Both the position numbers and the translations under genes were made by a program. DNA of 64,000 nt. It comes from JAJXZP01 sp963787185 (GTDB lineage Bacteria > Spirochaetota > Spirochaetia > Treponematales > Rectinemataceae). The notes under the pieces are model-generated. The model was not told where the DNA came from. It made no database searches and was given only the letters and a program-made list of their open reading frames with translations. The stretch spans positions 372,001 through 436,000 of the forward strand of contig CAWBCC010000015.1 in assembly GCA_963787185.1 (NCBI GenBank), in the 5' to 3' direction. Below, piece by piece: positions 34,537 to 42,463 of the stretch (the stretch's first letter is position 1; each line of letters opens with the position of its first letter).

Positions 34537-37149
34537 ATGTCTATCCTTCAAGAAATTTTAGAGTGGTCTAAGAATCTTCCTGATTGGGAGAGCGACGCTC
34601 TGCATCGACTTTTCATGAAACAGACGCTTACAGAAACTGATCTGGAAGATCTGTATGCCATGCTGAAAGCGGAGCATGGCATATCGGACATACGAGAACG
34701 AAAACCTACCCGATTAACAGATGAACAGGTGCCCGCTCAACCTTCATCTCAGAATGACATAAAGCTTATCGCTTTGAAAAATCTATGCAATGTGAACAGG
34801 ATAGCTCCAAACCAGCGGCTTGTTTTCAATAGAGATGGGATGACGATAGTCTATGGAGACAATGGCTCGGGAAAGTCAGGCTATTCCCGCGTACTAAAGC
34901 GCGCCTGCCGTGCACGTTATCAAGGCGAGGATATTCTTCCAAATGCATTTCTTCCGCGATCCCAAATCGGCACGTCGGAAGCAGTTTTTGAATTCGAGTC
35001 TATGGGAACAGTCCAAGAGTTTACCTGGAAAGACGGTCAATCCGCTCCCCATGAACTTTCAACCCTGTCAGTATTCGATTCGCTCTGTGCCCGGAGCTAT
35101 CTCGATGACGAGGGAGAGTTCTCGTATATGCCCTATGGTTTTGGAATGTTGAAAGGTCTCGCTGATGTCTGTACAAAACTAAAGGAAATGACCGACAAGG
35201 AACTGAGTTCTTCCAGCGTAGATATAGCCGATTTTGCTGATTTGAGCGGCGACACAAAGGTCGGAAAGCTTATCGGGGGCCTGTCATATGCGACGAAACC
35301 AGAGCAGGTGGAGGCTCTGTCGGTTCTGAATGCGGGAGAATTATCGCAAATGGCCGAATTAGAGAGCCGCCTTAATGAAGGGAATCCTCAGGAAAAGGCT
35401 CAACAGTTGCGACTCCTCTCAAGTCGAATAACTCGCGCAGCACAAAGCATCACCAAGAACCTAACCGCCATCGATGACCAGGCCGTTTCTCATCTCCATA
35501 CGCTCGTTTCTGATTATGAAACTGCGAAAATGGCTGCGGCTTTGGCCGCAAAAGGCTTCATTGATGACCACTCACTACTGCCCGGCACCGGGGGGGCAGC
35601 GTGGAAAGTTCTGTTCGAAGCCGCTCGCGAATTTTCCATAAGCGCTTATCCTGATAAGAAATTCCCGTTGCTCGGTCCCATGGATCGTTGCCCCCTCTGC
35701 CAACAACCTCTTGCGGAAGGTTCCGAACGTCTACAGCGATTTGAAAAATTCGTGCAAGCCGGTACTGAAAAAATACTTGGTCAACGAAAACAGGATTTAG
35801 ATGACGCTCTTTCTACTCTTAAAACACAGACTATCATACTTGATATTGATTCAGAGCTTTATGCCGAGATGGCAACTTATGATGGGACATTGACGACAGA
35901 CATTCATGCCTTTGAACAAGCACTAAAAGCTCGCCTTGTGGCACTGAAATCAGCAAGTGTTTCGAAACAATGGGATACGTTTACAGCTCTTCCTGAAACT
36001 CCAGTCGGCCGCCTCGATCGCCTCTCCAAAAAACTGGAAGAGGATGCACAACGATTAACAGAATTGGTAGAGGAAGAAGCTCGCAAGAAAGCGCAGTCTC
36101 AATTAGGCGAATTTAAGGCCAGGGTGAAGCTTGCAGAAAGAAAAACTGCAGTTCTAAAGGCCGTTGAACGATTCGGCCTGCAGAAAAAACTTAAGGAGTG
36201 TCTGCCGGACGTGAAGACAAACGCTATATCCGTGAAATCAACCGAACTTATTGAAAAGATCATTTCAAAGGATCTCGCCGATGCCCTTAATAACGAATAC
36301 AAAAAACTGGGTGTCGATAGACTCCATATAAGTCTTAAGAGTCGTACCGACAGGGGGAAAGGATACAACAAACTGGTACTCGATCTTCCGCAGGCCCATA
36401 GTCCTAGTGAAATACTCAGCGAGGGTGAACAGCGAGCGATAGCTCTTGGTTCTTTCTTGGCTGAAATAAAAATTAGTGGGAGCAGCAATGGCATAATCTT
36501 TGACGATCCTGTCTCTTCTCTTGACCATCGGCATCGTGAACAGGTTGCAAGGCGACTCGTTGAGGAAGCGAAGGATCGACAAGTCATCATTTTTACCCAT
36601 GACCTCTACTTTATGAACTTGCTCATCGAAGAATTGGGACAGTGCGGGACTCCATATTTCGCAGAAAGCTTGAGTAGCAGTCATGCAGGGTTCGGTATTG
36701 CTGATGCCGATATTCCGTTTGAAGGGATGAACACAAAAAAACGTGTTGCCTATCTGCGGAATAAGCAGTCTGCCATCAGGAAATTGTTTGAATCAGATGA
36801 TGAAACAGAATATAAGAAAGAAACATCAGAGCTTTACCGCGAACTTCGCGATGCATGGGAACGCGCGGTTGAGGAAGTTCTCTTCCAGAGTGTTGTCCTC
36901 CGTTTTAGAAAATCAATCGAGACTCAGAGGCTTGCTGGTGTAGTTGTTACAGAAGACGACTATGCTACAGTCGATCAGTGGATGACAAAATGTTCCAATT
37001 ATGCCCACGATCAGGCGCTTCTTGGCGGGACGGAAATACCAAGGCCAGAAGAAGTGCTCGCTGATATAGACGCTCTTGAAGATTGGCGAGTTGGCATCGT
37101 TATGCAAAGCGAAGCATTGAAAAAGCAGCACAAAGCTGCAAGGGTTTGA
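34537..37149 (+). CDS. RloC/PrrC-like ATPase with zinc hook and candidate anticodon-nuclease (HEPN) domain
   Basis: 870 residues. SMC/Rad50-like ATPase: Walker A GDNGSGKSGYSR near residue 107, long coiled-coil arms, a zinc hook CPLC (Cys385, Cys388), ABC signature LSEGEQRAIALG, Walker B IIFDDPVSSLD. The C-terminal 120 residues contain Arg771-x3-Glu775 and His824 (YAHD), the Arg-Glu-His arrangement of the PrrC/RloC tRNA anticodon nucleases, though Glu-His spacing is 49 here against 32 in PrrC. RloC combines exactly these parts. Its place beside hsdS, as PrrC beside Eco prr, suggests a second line of defence triggered when restriction is inhibited. The gene is AT-rich relative to the window. 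Similar ATPases without proven nuclease activity exist. Confidence 0.78.
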   Translation: MSILQEILEWSKNLPDWESDALHRLFMKQTLTETDLEDLYAMLKAEHGISDIRERKPTRLTDEQVPAQPSSQNDIKLIALKNLCNVNRIAPNQRLVFNRDGMTIVYGDNGSGKSGYSRVLKRACRARYQGEDILPNAFLPRSQIGTSEAVFEFESMGTVQEFTWKDGQSAPHELSTLSVFDSLCARSYLDDEGEFSYMPYGFGMLKGLADVCTKLKEMTDKELSSSSVDIADFADLSGDTKVGKLIGGLSYATKPEQVEALSVLNAGELSQMAELESRLNEGNPQEKAQQLRLLSSRITRAAQSITKNLTAIDDQAVSHLHTLVSDYETAKMAAALAAKGFIDDHSLLPGTGGAAWKVLFEAAREFSISAYPDKKFPLLGPMDRCPLCQQPLAEGSERLQRFEKFVQAGTEKILGQRKQDLDDALSTLKTQTIILDIDSELYAEMATYDGTLTTDIHAFEQALKARLVALKSASVSKQWDTFTALPETPVGRLDRLSKKLEEDAQRLTELVEEEARKKAQSQLGEFKARVKLAERKTAVLKAVERFGLQKKLKECLPDVKTNAISVKSTELIEKIISKDLADALNNEYKKLGVDRLHISLKSRTDRGKGYNKLVLDLPQAHSPSEILSEGEQRAIALGSFLAEIKISGSSNGIIFDDPVSSLDHRHREQVARRLVEEAKDRQVIIFTHDLYFMNLLIEELGQCGTPYFAESLSSSHAGFGIADADIPFEGMNTKKRVAYLRNKQSAIRKLFESDDETEYKKETSELYRELRDAWERAVEEVLFQSVVLRFRKSIETQRLAGVVVTEDDYATVDQWMTKCSNYAHDQALLGGTEIPRPEEVLADIDALEDWRVGIVMQSEALKKQHKAARV

Positions 37150-37223
37150 GGGTAAAGCGTATTGATACAGCGGTCAATACGATAGCAAACAAAGGGGAAT
37201 TATTACGGTCAATTGGAGGTGCC

Positions 37224-38570
37224 ATGGAAACAATCCTTCTCATTATATTGACCATAGGAATTATCGCGGTCCTCATTCTAGCTATCCTCATACTGCTCGC
37301 CCTTCAACGGCAAAGTGGGGGGTCTACTACTGACCTTCTCAGAAATCTCATCATGGGCAGCGAGAAGAACCAGTCCGATGCGCTACGACTGGAAGCGCAC
37401 GGGATACGTCAGGAGGTGCAGGACAATCTTGCCCTAACGCGTAAAGAGCTTGGCGAAGGCATGGACAGGCTGCGAGGAAATAGTTCGGAAACCCAGCAGC
37501 AATTTCAGAAGGCCGTGCAGGAACGCCTGGACAAGTACAGCGAGGCCCTCACGAGCAACTCCGACAGGATATCAAGTGTCCTCCAAGAGAATAGAATGGA
37601 ACTCGTCACGACACTTCAGACACGGCTCGAAGGACTTCAGAAGGCTACAGCGGAGGCGGCGGAAAAACAAACCACGGCGATGAACGAGGTTCGCACAAAG
37701 GTGACCGAGTCCGTCGCGCAGGGACTCAAGGAAATCCAGGAGAAGAATGAGCAGAAGCTTGAGCAGATGCGGCTCACCGTCGACGAGAAACTGCAGAATA
37801 CCTTGGATACGCGTCTCACCCAGAGTTTCGAGCTCGTGACCAAGCAGCTTCTCGAGGTTCAGAAAGGGCTTTCCGAGATGCAGAATTTGGCCCAGGATGT
37901 AGGCGGGCTCAAGAAGGCGCTCACGAACGTAAAGGTCCGCGGAATGCTCGGTGAGGCTCAGCTGGGCGCTCTACTCGAACAATTTCTGACCCGTGAACAG
38001 TACGACGAAAATGTTGCGATAAAGCCACGCTCGGCAGAGCGAGTCGAGTATGCTGTCAGGCTTCCCGGGCCAGCGGAAGGTGAAACTCTTTGGCTGCCTA
38101 TAGATTCGAAATTTCCTATCGAAGATTATCAACGGCTACAGGACGCCTACGAGAACGGCGATAAGCCCGCCTGGGAGCAGGCAGGCAAAGCTTTCGAAAC
38201 GCGTCTCTATCAGCACGCTGCCGATATTTCATCGAAATATATCGACGTTCCCCACAGCACGGAGTTCGCCCTCATGTTTTTGCCTTTCGAGAGCCTTTAT
38301 GGGGAGGCCATCCGTAGGCCTGGACTTTTTCAAGCGATACAGGCGAAGTACCATGTCGCGATTGTAGGGCCCACGACCTTAGGTGCTTTTCTCAACAGTC
38401 TCCAGGTTGGCTTCAAGACGCTGGCGATCAGTAAGCAATCGGGGGAGGTATGGAAGGTCCTTGGCGCGGTGAAGACTGAGTTTCAGGAAATTCGGCGATG
38501 CGGTTTCAAAAGTTCAGAAGAACCTGGATTCCGCATCGAGCAATCTATCAACGGTATCCGACCGCGCTAG
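37224..38570 (+). CDS. rmuC: DNA recombination protein RmuC, C-terminus frameshifted
   Basis: Start ATG 37224 has GGAGG 4-8 nt upstream. An N-terminal membrane helix is followed by long coiled coil (to about residue 240) and the RmuC nuclease-like core (VRGMLGEAQLGALLEQ, LPIDSKFPIEDYQRLQ, MFLPFESLYGEA, IVGPTTLGAFLNSLQVG). After EFQ the frame changes: an extra base at about 38487 diverts translation to EIRRCGF and a stop at 38570. The expected ending (KFGDAVSKVQKNLDSAS) is in the +1 frame up to a stop at 38670. RmuC limits certain recombination events and is often embedded in type I restriction loci. The catalytic core is intact, so the product may still work. Confidence 0.85.
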   Translation: METILLIILTIGIIAVLILAILILLALQRQSGGSTTDLLRNLIMGSEKNQSDALRLEAHGIRQEVQDNLALTRKELGEGMDRLRGNSSETQQQFQKAVQERLDKYSEALTSNSDRISSVLQENRMELVTTLQTRLEGLQKATAEAAEKQTTAMNEVRTKVTESVAQGLKEIQEKNEQKLEQMRLTVDEKLQNTLDTRLTQSFELVTKQLLEVQKGLSEMQNLAQDVGGLKKALTNVKVRGMLGEAQLGALLEQFLTREQYDENVAIKPRSAERVEYAVRLPGPAEGETLWLPIDSKFPIEDYQRLQDAYENGDKPAWEQAGKAFETRLYQHAADISSKYIDVPHSTEFALMFLPFESLYGEAIRRPGLFQAIQAKYHVAIVGPTTLGAFLNSLQVGFKTLAISKQSGEVWKVLGAVKTEFQEIRRCGFKSSEEPGFRIEQSINGIRPR

Positions 38571-38670
38571 ACAGATGGAGAAGAAGCTTGGCAAAGTATC
38601 GGCGCTCCCGAGCGACGAAGCGATGCTTCTACTGCCAGCCGAAGAGGCAAGCGACGAAGAACAGGCCTAA
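38488..38670 (+). other. Out-of-frame true C-terminus of RmuC
   Basis: Read from AAA 38488, the sequence gives the conserved RmuC tail (KFGDAVSKVQKNLDSAS, then RQMEKKLGKVSALPSDEAML) and ends at TAA 38668-38670. The single G at 38487 (or 38486) separates it from the main frame. It could be a mutation, a sequencing error or, less likely, programmed frameshifting. Confidence 0.75.
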
Positions 38671-38743
38671 TATTCCATGCTTGTTTTTGGTCATTCCATG
38701 TTCGATGATCTGTTTTTTATGGCCATAAAAGGGAGAGGTTATC

Positions 38744-39937
38744 ATGTTGCGAACCATAATCATCGACGGCTTCAAGTCCATTCAGCACCTCTCTCTGGGA
38801 CTGGGCCGGGTAAATTGCCTCATCGGGGCGAACGGCGTCGGGAAGAGCAACATCCTCGAGGCGATCGGAGTCCTCGGCGCCGCGGCCAACGGCACTGTCG
38901 ATGACGAGGCCCTCCTCCGCCGAGGCGTCAGGCCTGGCTTACCTCGGCTGTACAAGTCGTCCTTCGCCTCCGTACAGACGCCTGCGCATATCAGCCTATC
39001 GGCCGCGGATGCCGAATCGACGGATGCCGGCGGGGCGGTCTTTCGCATAAGCCTCCTCAATCCCCTCGATAATCCCAATCCGGCCTGGCATTTTAAAACT
39101 GAATACCTCTTCGATGGACGCGATGAGATCGTTTCCGACGGCATCCGCGGCTCGAAGAACTTGACGAAAGACAAGGGACTTTCGGCCCTCAAATTGGTAG
39201 AGCTCGATCCCGGCAACAAGGCCGCGCTCCTGATGGCCGCGCTCCAGAATTATGCGATCTACACACCATCCACGGCTACTCTACGGGGGATGGTGGGCGA
39301 CCCGCAGGCGCGGGACCCACTTGGACTCTCGGGCGGCCGCCTCGCGGAAGCCTTCTCGGAATTCAAGAAAGCTCGTCTCGATCCTGACGAGGAGCTGCTC
39401 GACGATGTGCTCGAGCTCGTCGACTGGGTCAAGAACGTTGACACGACGACGACAGCCGGCTCTCTGCTCTCTCCCTCCGTCGCCCGGACGAAGAACGTGC
39501 TCCGTTTCACGGATCGCTTTATGAAAGAAGGACGCAATACCCTCACCGCCTACGACGCGAGCGAGGGGGCTCTCTATCTTCTCTTTTCGGCCATCCTTTG
39601 CCTTTCTTCCCAGGCGCCCAAGGTGTTTTCCATCGACAATATCGATCAGGCTCTGAATCCGCGGCTTGCGGCGGCTCTCATTCGGAAAATAAGCTCATGG
39701 CTCCGGAAGGCTGACTCGGACCGGCAGCTAATTTTCACGGTCCATAATCCAGCAGCGCTCGATGGCCTTGATCTGACGGACTACGAGGTTCGCCTCTTCG
39801 CCGTAGATCGCAACAGCGACGGACAGACTGTCGTGAAGCGCATCGAAATGACGTCCGAACTCGCCGCTTTACAGAAGGACTACCCGCTCTCGCGGCTCTG
39901 GCTCATGGGGAATCTGGGAGCCGTGCCGAATGTCTGA
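38744..39937 (+). CDS. AAA ATPase (RecF/OLD/AriA-like), paired with TOPRIM protein
   Basis: 397 residues. Opens IIIDGFKSIQHLSLGLG and GANGVGKSN (Lys34), the AAA_15/21 type of Walker A seen in OLD nucleases and in AriA of the PARIS defence system. The C-terminal part has a Walker B-like VFSIDNIDQALNP and the switch histidine region QLIFTVHNPAALDGL. It has no nuclease domain of its own. Its 3' end overlaps the TOPRIM-like gene by 8 bp. I infer a sensor ATPase working with that protein. Confidence 0.85.
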   Translation: MLRTIIIDGFKSIQHLSLGLGRVNCLIGANGVGKSNILEAIGVLGAAANGTVDDEALLRRGVRPGLPRLYKSSFASVQTPAHISLSAADAESTDAGGAVFRISLLNPLDNPNPAWHFKTEYLFDGRDEIVSDGIRGSKNLTKDKGLSALKLVELDPGNKAALLMAALQNYAIYTPSTATLRGMVGDPQARDPLGLSGGRLAEAFSEFKKARLDPDEELLDDVLELVDWVKNVDTTTTAGSLLSPSVARTKNVLRFTDRFMKEGRNTLTAYDASEGALYLLFSAILCLSSQAPKVFSIDNIDQALNPRLAAALIRKISSWLRKADSDRQLIFTVHNPAALDGLDLTDYEVRLFAVDRNSDGQTVVKRIEMTSELAALQKDYPLSRLWLMGNLGAVPNV

Positions 39938-40634
39938 ACTGGCGATCGGCATCGTAGCCGAGGGGACGACGGATTTCGTCATTATCGAGGCGGCGCTCAG
40001 AGCCTGTCTGAAGGATACTTTCGTTCCCACTCATCTGCAACCCGAGGCGACGCGTCCGGAGATGCAGGGGGGCTGGGGCGGCGTCTACAAGTGGTGTCGT
40101 TCAGTCGCGGTAAAGGGCTTCGGCTCTCCCGAGCTTGATCCTACGCTTTCTCGCTTCGATCTTCTCATAATTCATATAGACGCCGATGTCGCCGATTCTG
40201 GCTATTCGGATATTCTATCGGAGCTGCCGACGGACGTTTTGCCTCTGCCCTGCGCCAAGCCCTGCCCGCCGCCGGGAGCGACGGTCGATGCACTCAGGGC
40301 CGTTGTTTTGTCTTGGCTTGGTATCGGGGAATTGGGGACTAAAACCATATTCTGTATTCCCTCAAAAGCGACCGAAGCGTGGTTGGCCGTTGCGGCGGCC
40401 TCGGATGTGCCTCGGATCATGGTCGATCTGGAATGCGCTTTGACGATAGAAGCCCGCCTCGCAAGTTTGCCCAAGGGGAGACGGATCAGGAAGACGAAAC
40501 CGCAGTATCAAGAACATGCTGCGACCGTACAGAGCCAGTGGCCTCGGATCGTCGCGATGTGCACCCAGGCTCGGCGATTCCAGGACGAACTCACGGTTTG
40601 TATCCCATCGCCTCAAGGAACTACGGTATCATGA
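39930..40634 (+). CDS. TOPRIM-like protein (DUF4276/AriB-type), partner of the AAA ATPase
   Basis: 234 residues. IVAEGTTDFVIIEAAL gives the TOPRIM acidic motif (Glu11, with Asp15 behind), and LLIIHIDADVAD gives the DxD (Asp84, Asp86). The mid part has IPSKATEAWLAVA, typical of DUF4276-like proteins. A TOPRIM next to a RecF-like ATPase is the composition of PARIS (AriA/AriB) and of two-gene OLD-like systems, in which the TOPRIM is the toxic effector. Exact class not assignable by eye. Confidence 0.75.
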   Translation: MSELAIGIVAEGTTDFVIIEAALRACLKDTFVPTHLQPEATRPEMQGGWGGVYKWCRSVAVKGFGSPELDPTLSRFDLLIIHIDADVADSGYSDILSELPTDVLPLPCAKPCPPPGATVDALRAVVLSWLGIGELGTKTIFCIPSKATEAWLAVAAASDVPRIMVDLECALTIEARLASLPKGRRIRKTKPQYQEHAATVQSQWPRIVAMCTQARRFQDELTVCIPSPQGTTVS

Positions 40635-40703
40635 TTCTGAAGACCTGCGAGGCGACAGGGCATTCGGATTGCGGAACTGATATATTCATCGGGGGATGAC
40701 GGG

Positions 40704-41162
40704 ATGGCTGTTGTAGATTTCGCCGAATCGGCGCGTCGTCACTGGAAAGATGCCGAGACGCTCAGCACAGAAGGGCGATTCGCCAACGCGGGGCAACTTC
40801 TCGGCTTCTCCGCCGAATGCGGGCTCAAGGCGCTCTATCGCTGCCTCTCCCTTTTGCCTCAGGCGACCGATGGCGACATCGACTGGTCGAGTCTAGGGAA
40901 CCCAGAAAAGGCGAAGTACAAAAAACATATCGATGTTTTATGCCAGACGGCCGGGATACTCGGTTCCAGCCCTGCTTCGAGCAGCTATCAGTCGATGATT
41001 CCCTCGATCGGCGTCTTCACGACTTGGTCGACCGATCAGCGGTACTGGTCCGATACGGAACATACTCGGACCTGTGCGACGGAACTCCCAAAATGGGAAC
41101 AGGCGGCGCGCGAGGTGATGTCTATGCTCGATGCGGCCCGAAAGGACGGGAAACTCATATGA
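40704..41162 (+). CDS. Small HEPN-like protein with R-x6-H motif, first gene of a three-gene operon
   Basis: 152 residues, helical. The N-terminal part, ESARRHWKDAETLSTEGRFA then LGFSAECGLKAL, is the typical helix-1/helix-2 pattern of HEPN proteins. The later QRYWSDTEHTR contains Arg113-x6-His120, fitting the Rx4-6H active site of HEPN ribonucleases. A GGGGGATGACGGG ribosome site and a TATATT box (40681-40686) lie upstream. Its stop overlaps the next start (ATGA, 41159-41162). I infer a potential toxin or effector RNase. This is from motif reading alone. Confidence 0.65.
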   Translation: MAVVDFAESARRHWKDAETLSTEGRFANAGQLLGFSAECGLKALYRCLSLLPQATDGDIDWSSLGNPEKAKYKKHIDVLCQTAGILGSSPASSSYQSMIPSIGVFTTWSTDQRYWSDTEHTRTCATELPKWEQAAREVMSMLDAARKDGKLI

Positions 41163-42463
41163 GCGAAGTCAGGTTCAACGCCGCCCTTGGCGCGCTTCTC
41201 CACGGCCTTGCGGAGACCGAACCTCGTTTGCTCGAAGTGGGTATCGTGATCCGCGACCTGTACGGGAAACTTCGGGTTGCCGTCCCGGTGGATGCCGATG
41301 AAACGGAAAGGTTGAACACGGTCACCAGCCCTCTGTGGGAGGCCCTCGGGGCGTACGGCAGCTTCCAGGGTAGGCACATACTCGGAAACGATGACTTCTT
41401 CGCTCCCGATACGATGTTCCGGGACCCCGACATCGTCGACTATGCCCCGGCGGGAGCCGATCGGGCCCTCAGACTTCTCGACCGGCAGGTGACCGGCCAG
41501 GACTGGGCTCGAGTCGGCAGCTACGGCGAGCATACCTCCCGTATAGCCTTCTATGGCTTGAAGGGAGGGGTCGGCCGCTCCACCGCTCTGGCGATGACGG
41601 CGTATCACCTCGGGGTGGGCGGTCTGAACGTCCTCCTCGTGGATCTCGACCTCGAATCTCCCGGCCTTTCCGGCATCCTCCTTCAACCCACGAGGCTCCC
41701 GGAGTGCGGCATCGTCGATTGGCTCGTGGAGGACGCGGTGGGACAGGGAGAAGCGATCGTTCAGCGGATGACGACGCTGAGCCCGATATCTCAAGTGCGG
41801 GGGATGCGAGGCTCGGTGCGGGTCGTCCCCGCATTCGGCATGGATGAAGAGGATTACCTCGCGAAATTATCGCGCGCCTTCGTCGATGTCCCCCGGGAAA
41901 CGGGGGGCATCAGCGGCTTCGGAAAGCGCGCCCGACAGATGCTCGATGCCCTCGAGTCGGCCTACCATCCCGACGTGGTTCTTATCGATTCCAGAGCCGG
42001 ACTGCACGATCTGGCCGCGATCAGCATCGTCGGCCTCGCAGACACGGTCCTGATGTTCGCCGTCGATACCGACCAGACCTGGCAGGGATACAGACTGCTC
42101 TTTTCCCATTGGATGGAACGGCCGAGAGTGCTCGAAGCCGTCAGGGACAAGATCGTCATGGTCCACGCACTTTTCCCGGAGGATGATCAGGCCGCGAATA
42201 CGAGAAAGTTCATCGAGCACTCGCACGACCTCTTCACGTCCACCGTCTATGAGAACGAAGAGAAGGCGGGCGAGGCCTTCAACTTCGATCTCATGGACAG
42301 CGACGCTCCGCATTATCCGCGCAGGGTTTTCTGGAATAGGCGCTTCCTCGAATTCTCCTCAGGCTTGGTGGAAGACGGAACCATCGGCGACGATTTCATC
42401 GAGGCGACCTTCGGAGAGCTTTTCCGGAGCGTCGACGAGCAGATCGGTGGAGCTTCCCGATGA
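41159..42463 (+). CDS. KGGVGR-variant ParA/MinD-like ATPase, second gene of the HEPN operon
   Basis: 434 residues. The first 120 form a domain I cannot name. Then comes a SIMIBI-class P-loop, YGLKGGVGRSTAL (Lys135, Gly136, Gly137, Val138, Gly139, Arg140), where Arg replaces the usual Lys of the deviant Walker A. Further motifs are LLVDLDLESPGLS, DVVLIDSRAGLHD and TVLMFAVDTDQTWQGY. Such variants act as dimerising switches. Coupled by 4-bp overlaps at both ends to the HEPN and P-loop genes, so equal expression is likely. No partition gene or origin is nearby, which argues against plasmid segregation. Confidence 0.8.
   Translation: MSEVRFNAALGALLHGLAETEPRLLEVGIVIRDLYGKLRVAVPVDADETERLNTVTSPLWEALGAYGSFQGRHILGNDDFFAPDTMFRDPDIVDYAPAGADRALRLLDRQVTGQDWARVGSYGEHTSRIAFYGLKGGVGRSTALAMTAYHLGVGGLNVLLVDLDLESPGLSGILLQPTRLPECGIVDWLVEDAVGQGEAIVQRMTTLSPISQVRGMRGSVRVVPAFGMDEEDYLAKLSRAFVDVPRETGGISGFGKRARQMLDALESAYHPDVVLIDSRAGLHDLAAISIVGLADTVLMFAVDTDQTWQGYRLLFSHWMERPRVLEAVRDKIVMVHALFPEDDQAANTRKFIEHSHDLFTSTVYENEEKAGEAFNFDLMDSDAPHYPRRVFWNRRFLEFSSGLVEDGTIGDDFIEATFGELFRSVDEQIGGASR

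Noticed and set aside
41159..42463. Plasmid partition ParA
   Set aside because: Has a MinD/ParA-like P-loop, but there is no ParB, no replication gene and the Walker motif is the KGGVGR variant; its operon partners point to another role. A link to the 45358 repeats is kept only as speculation.
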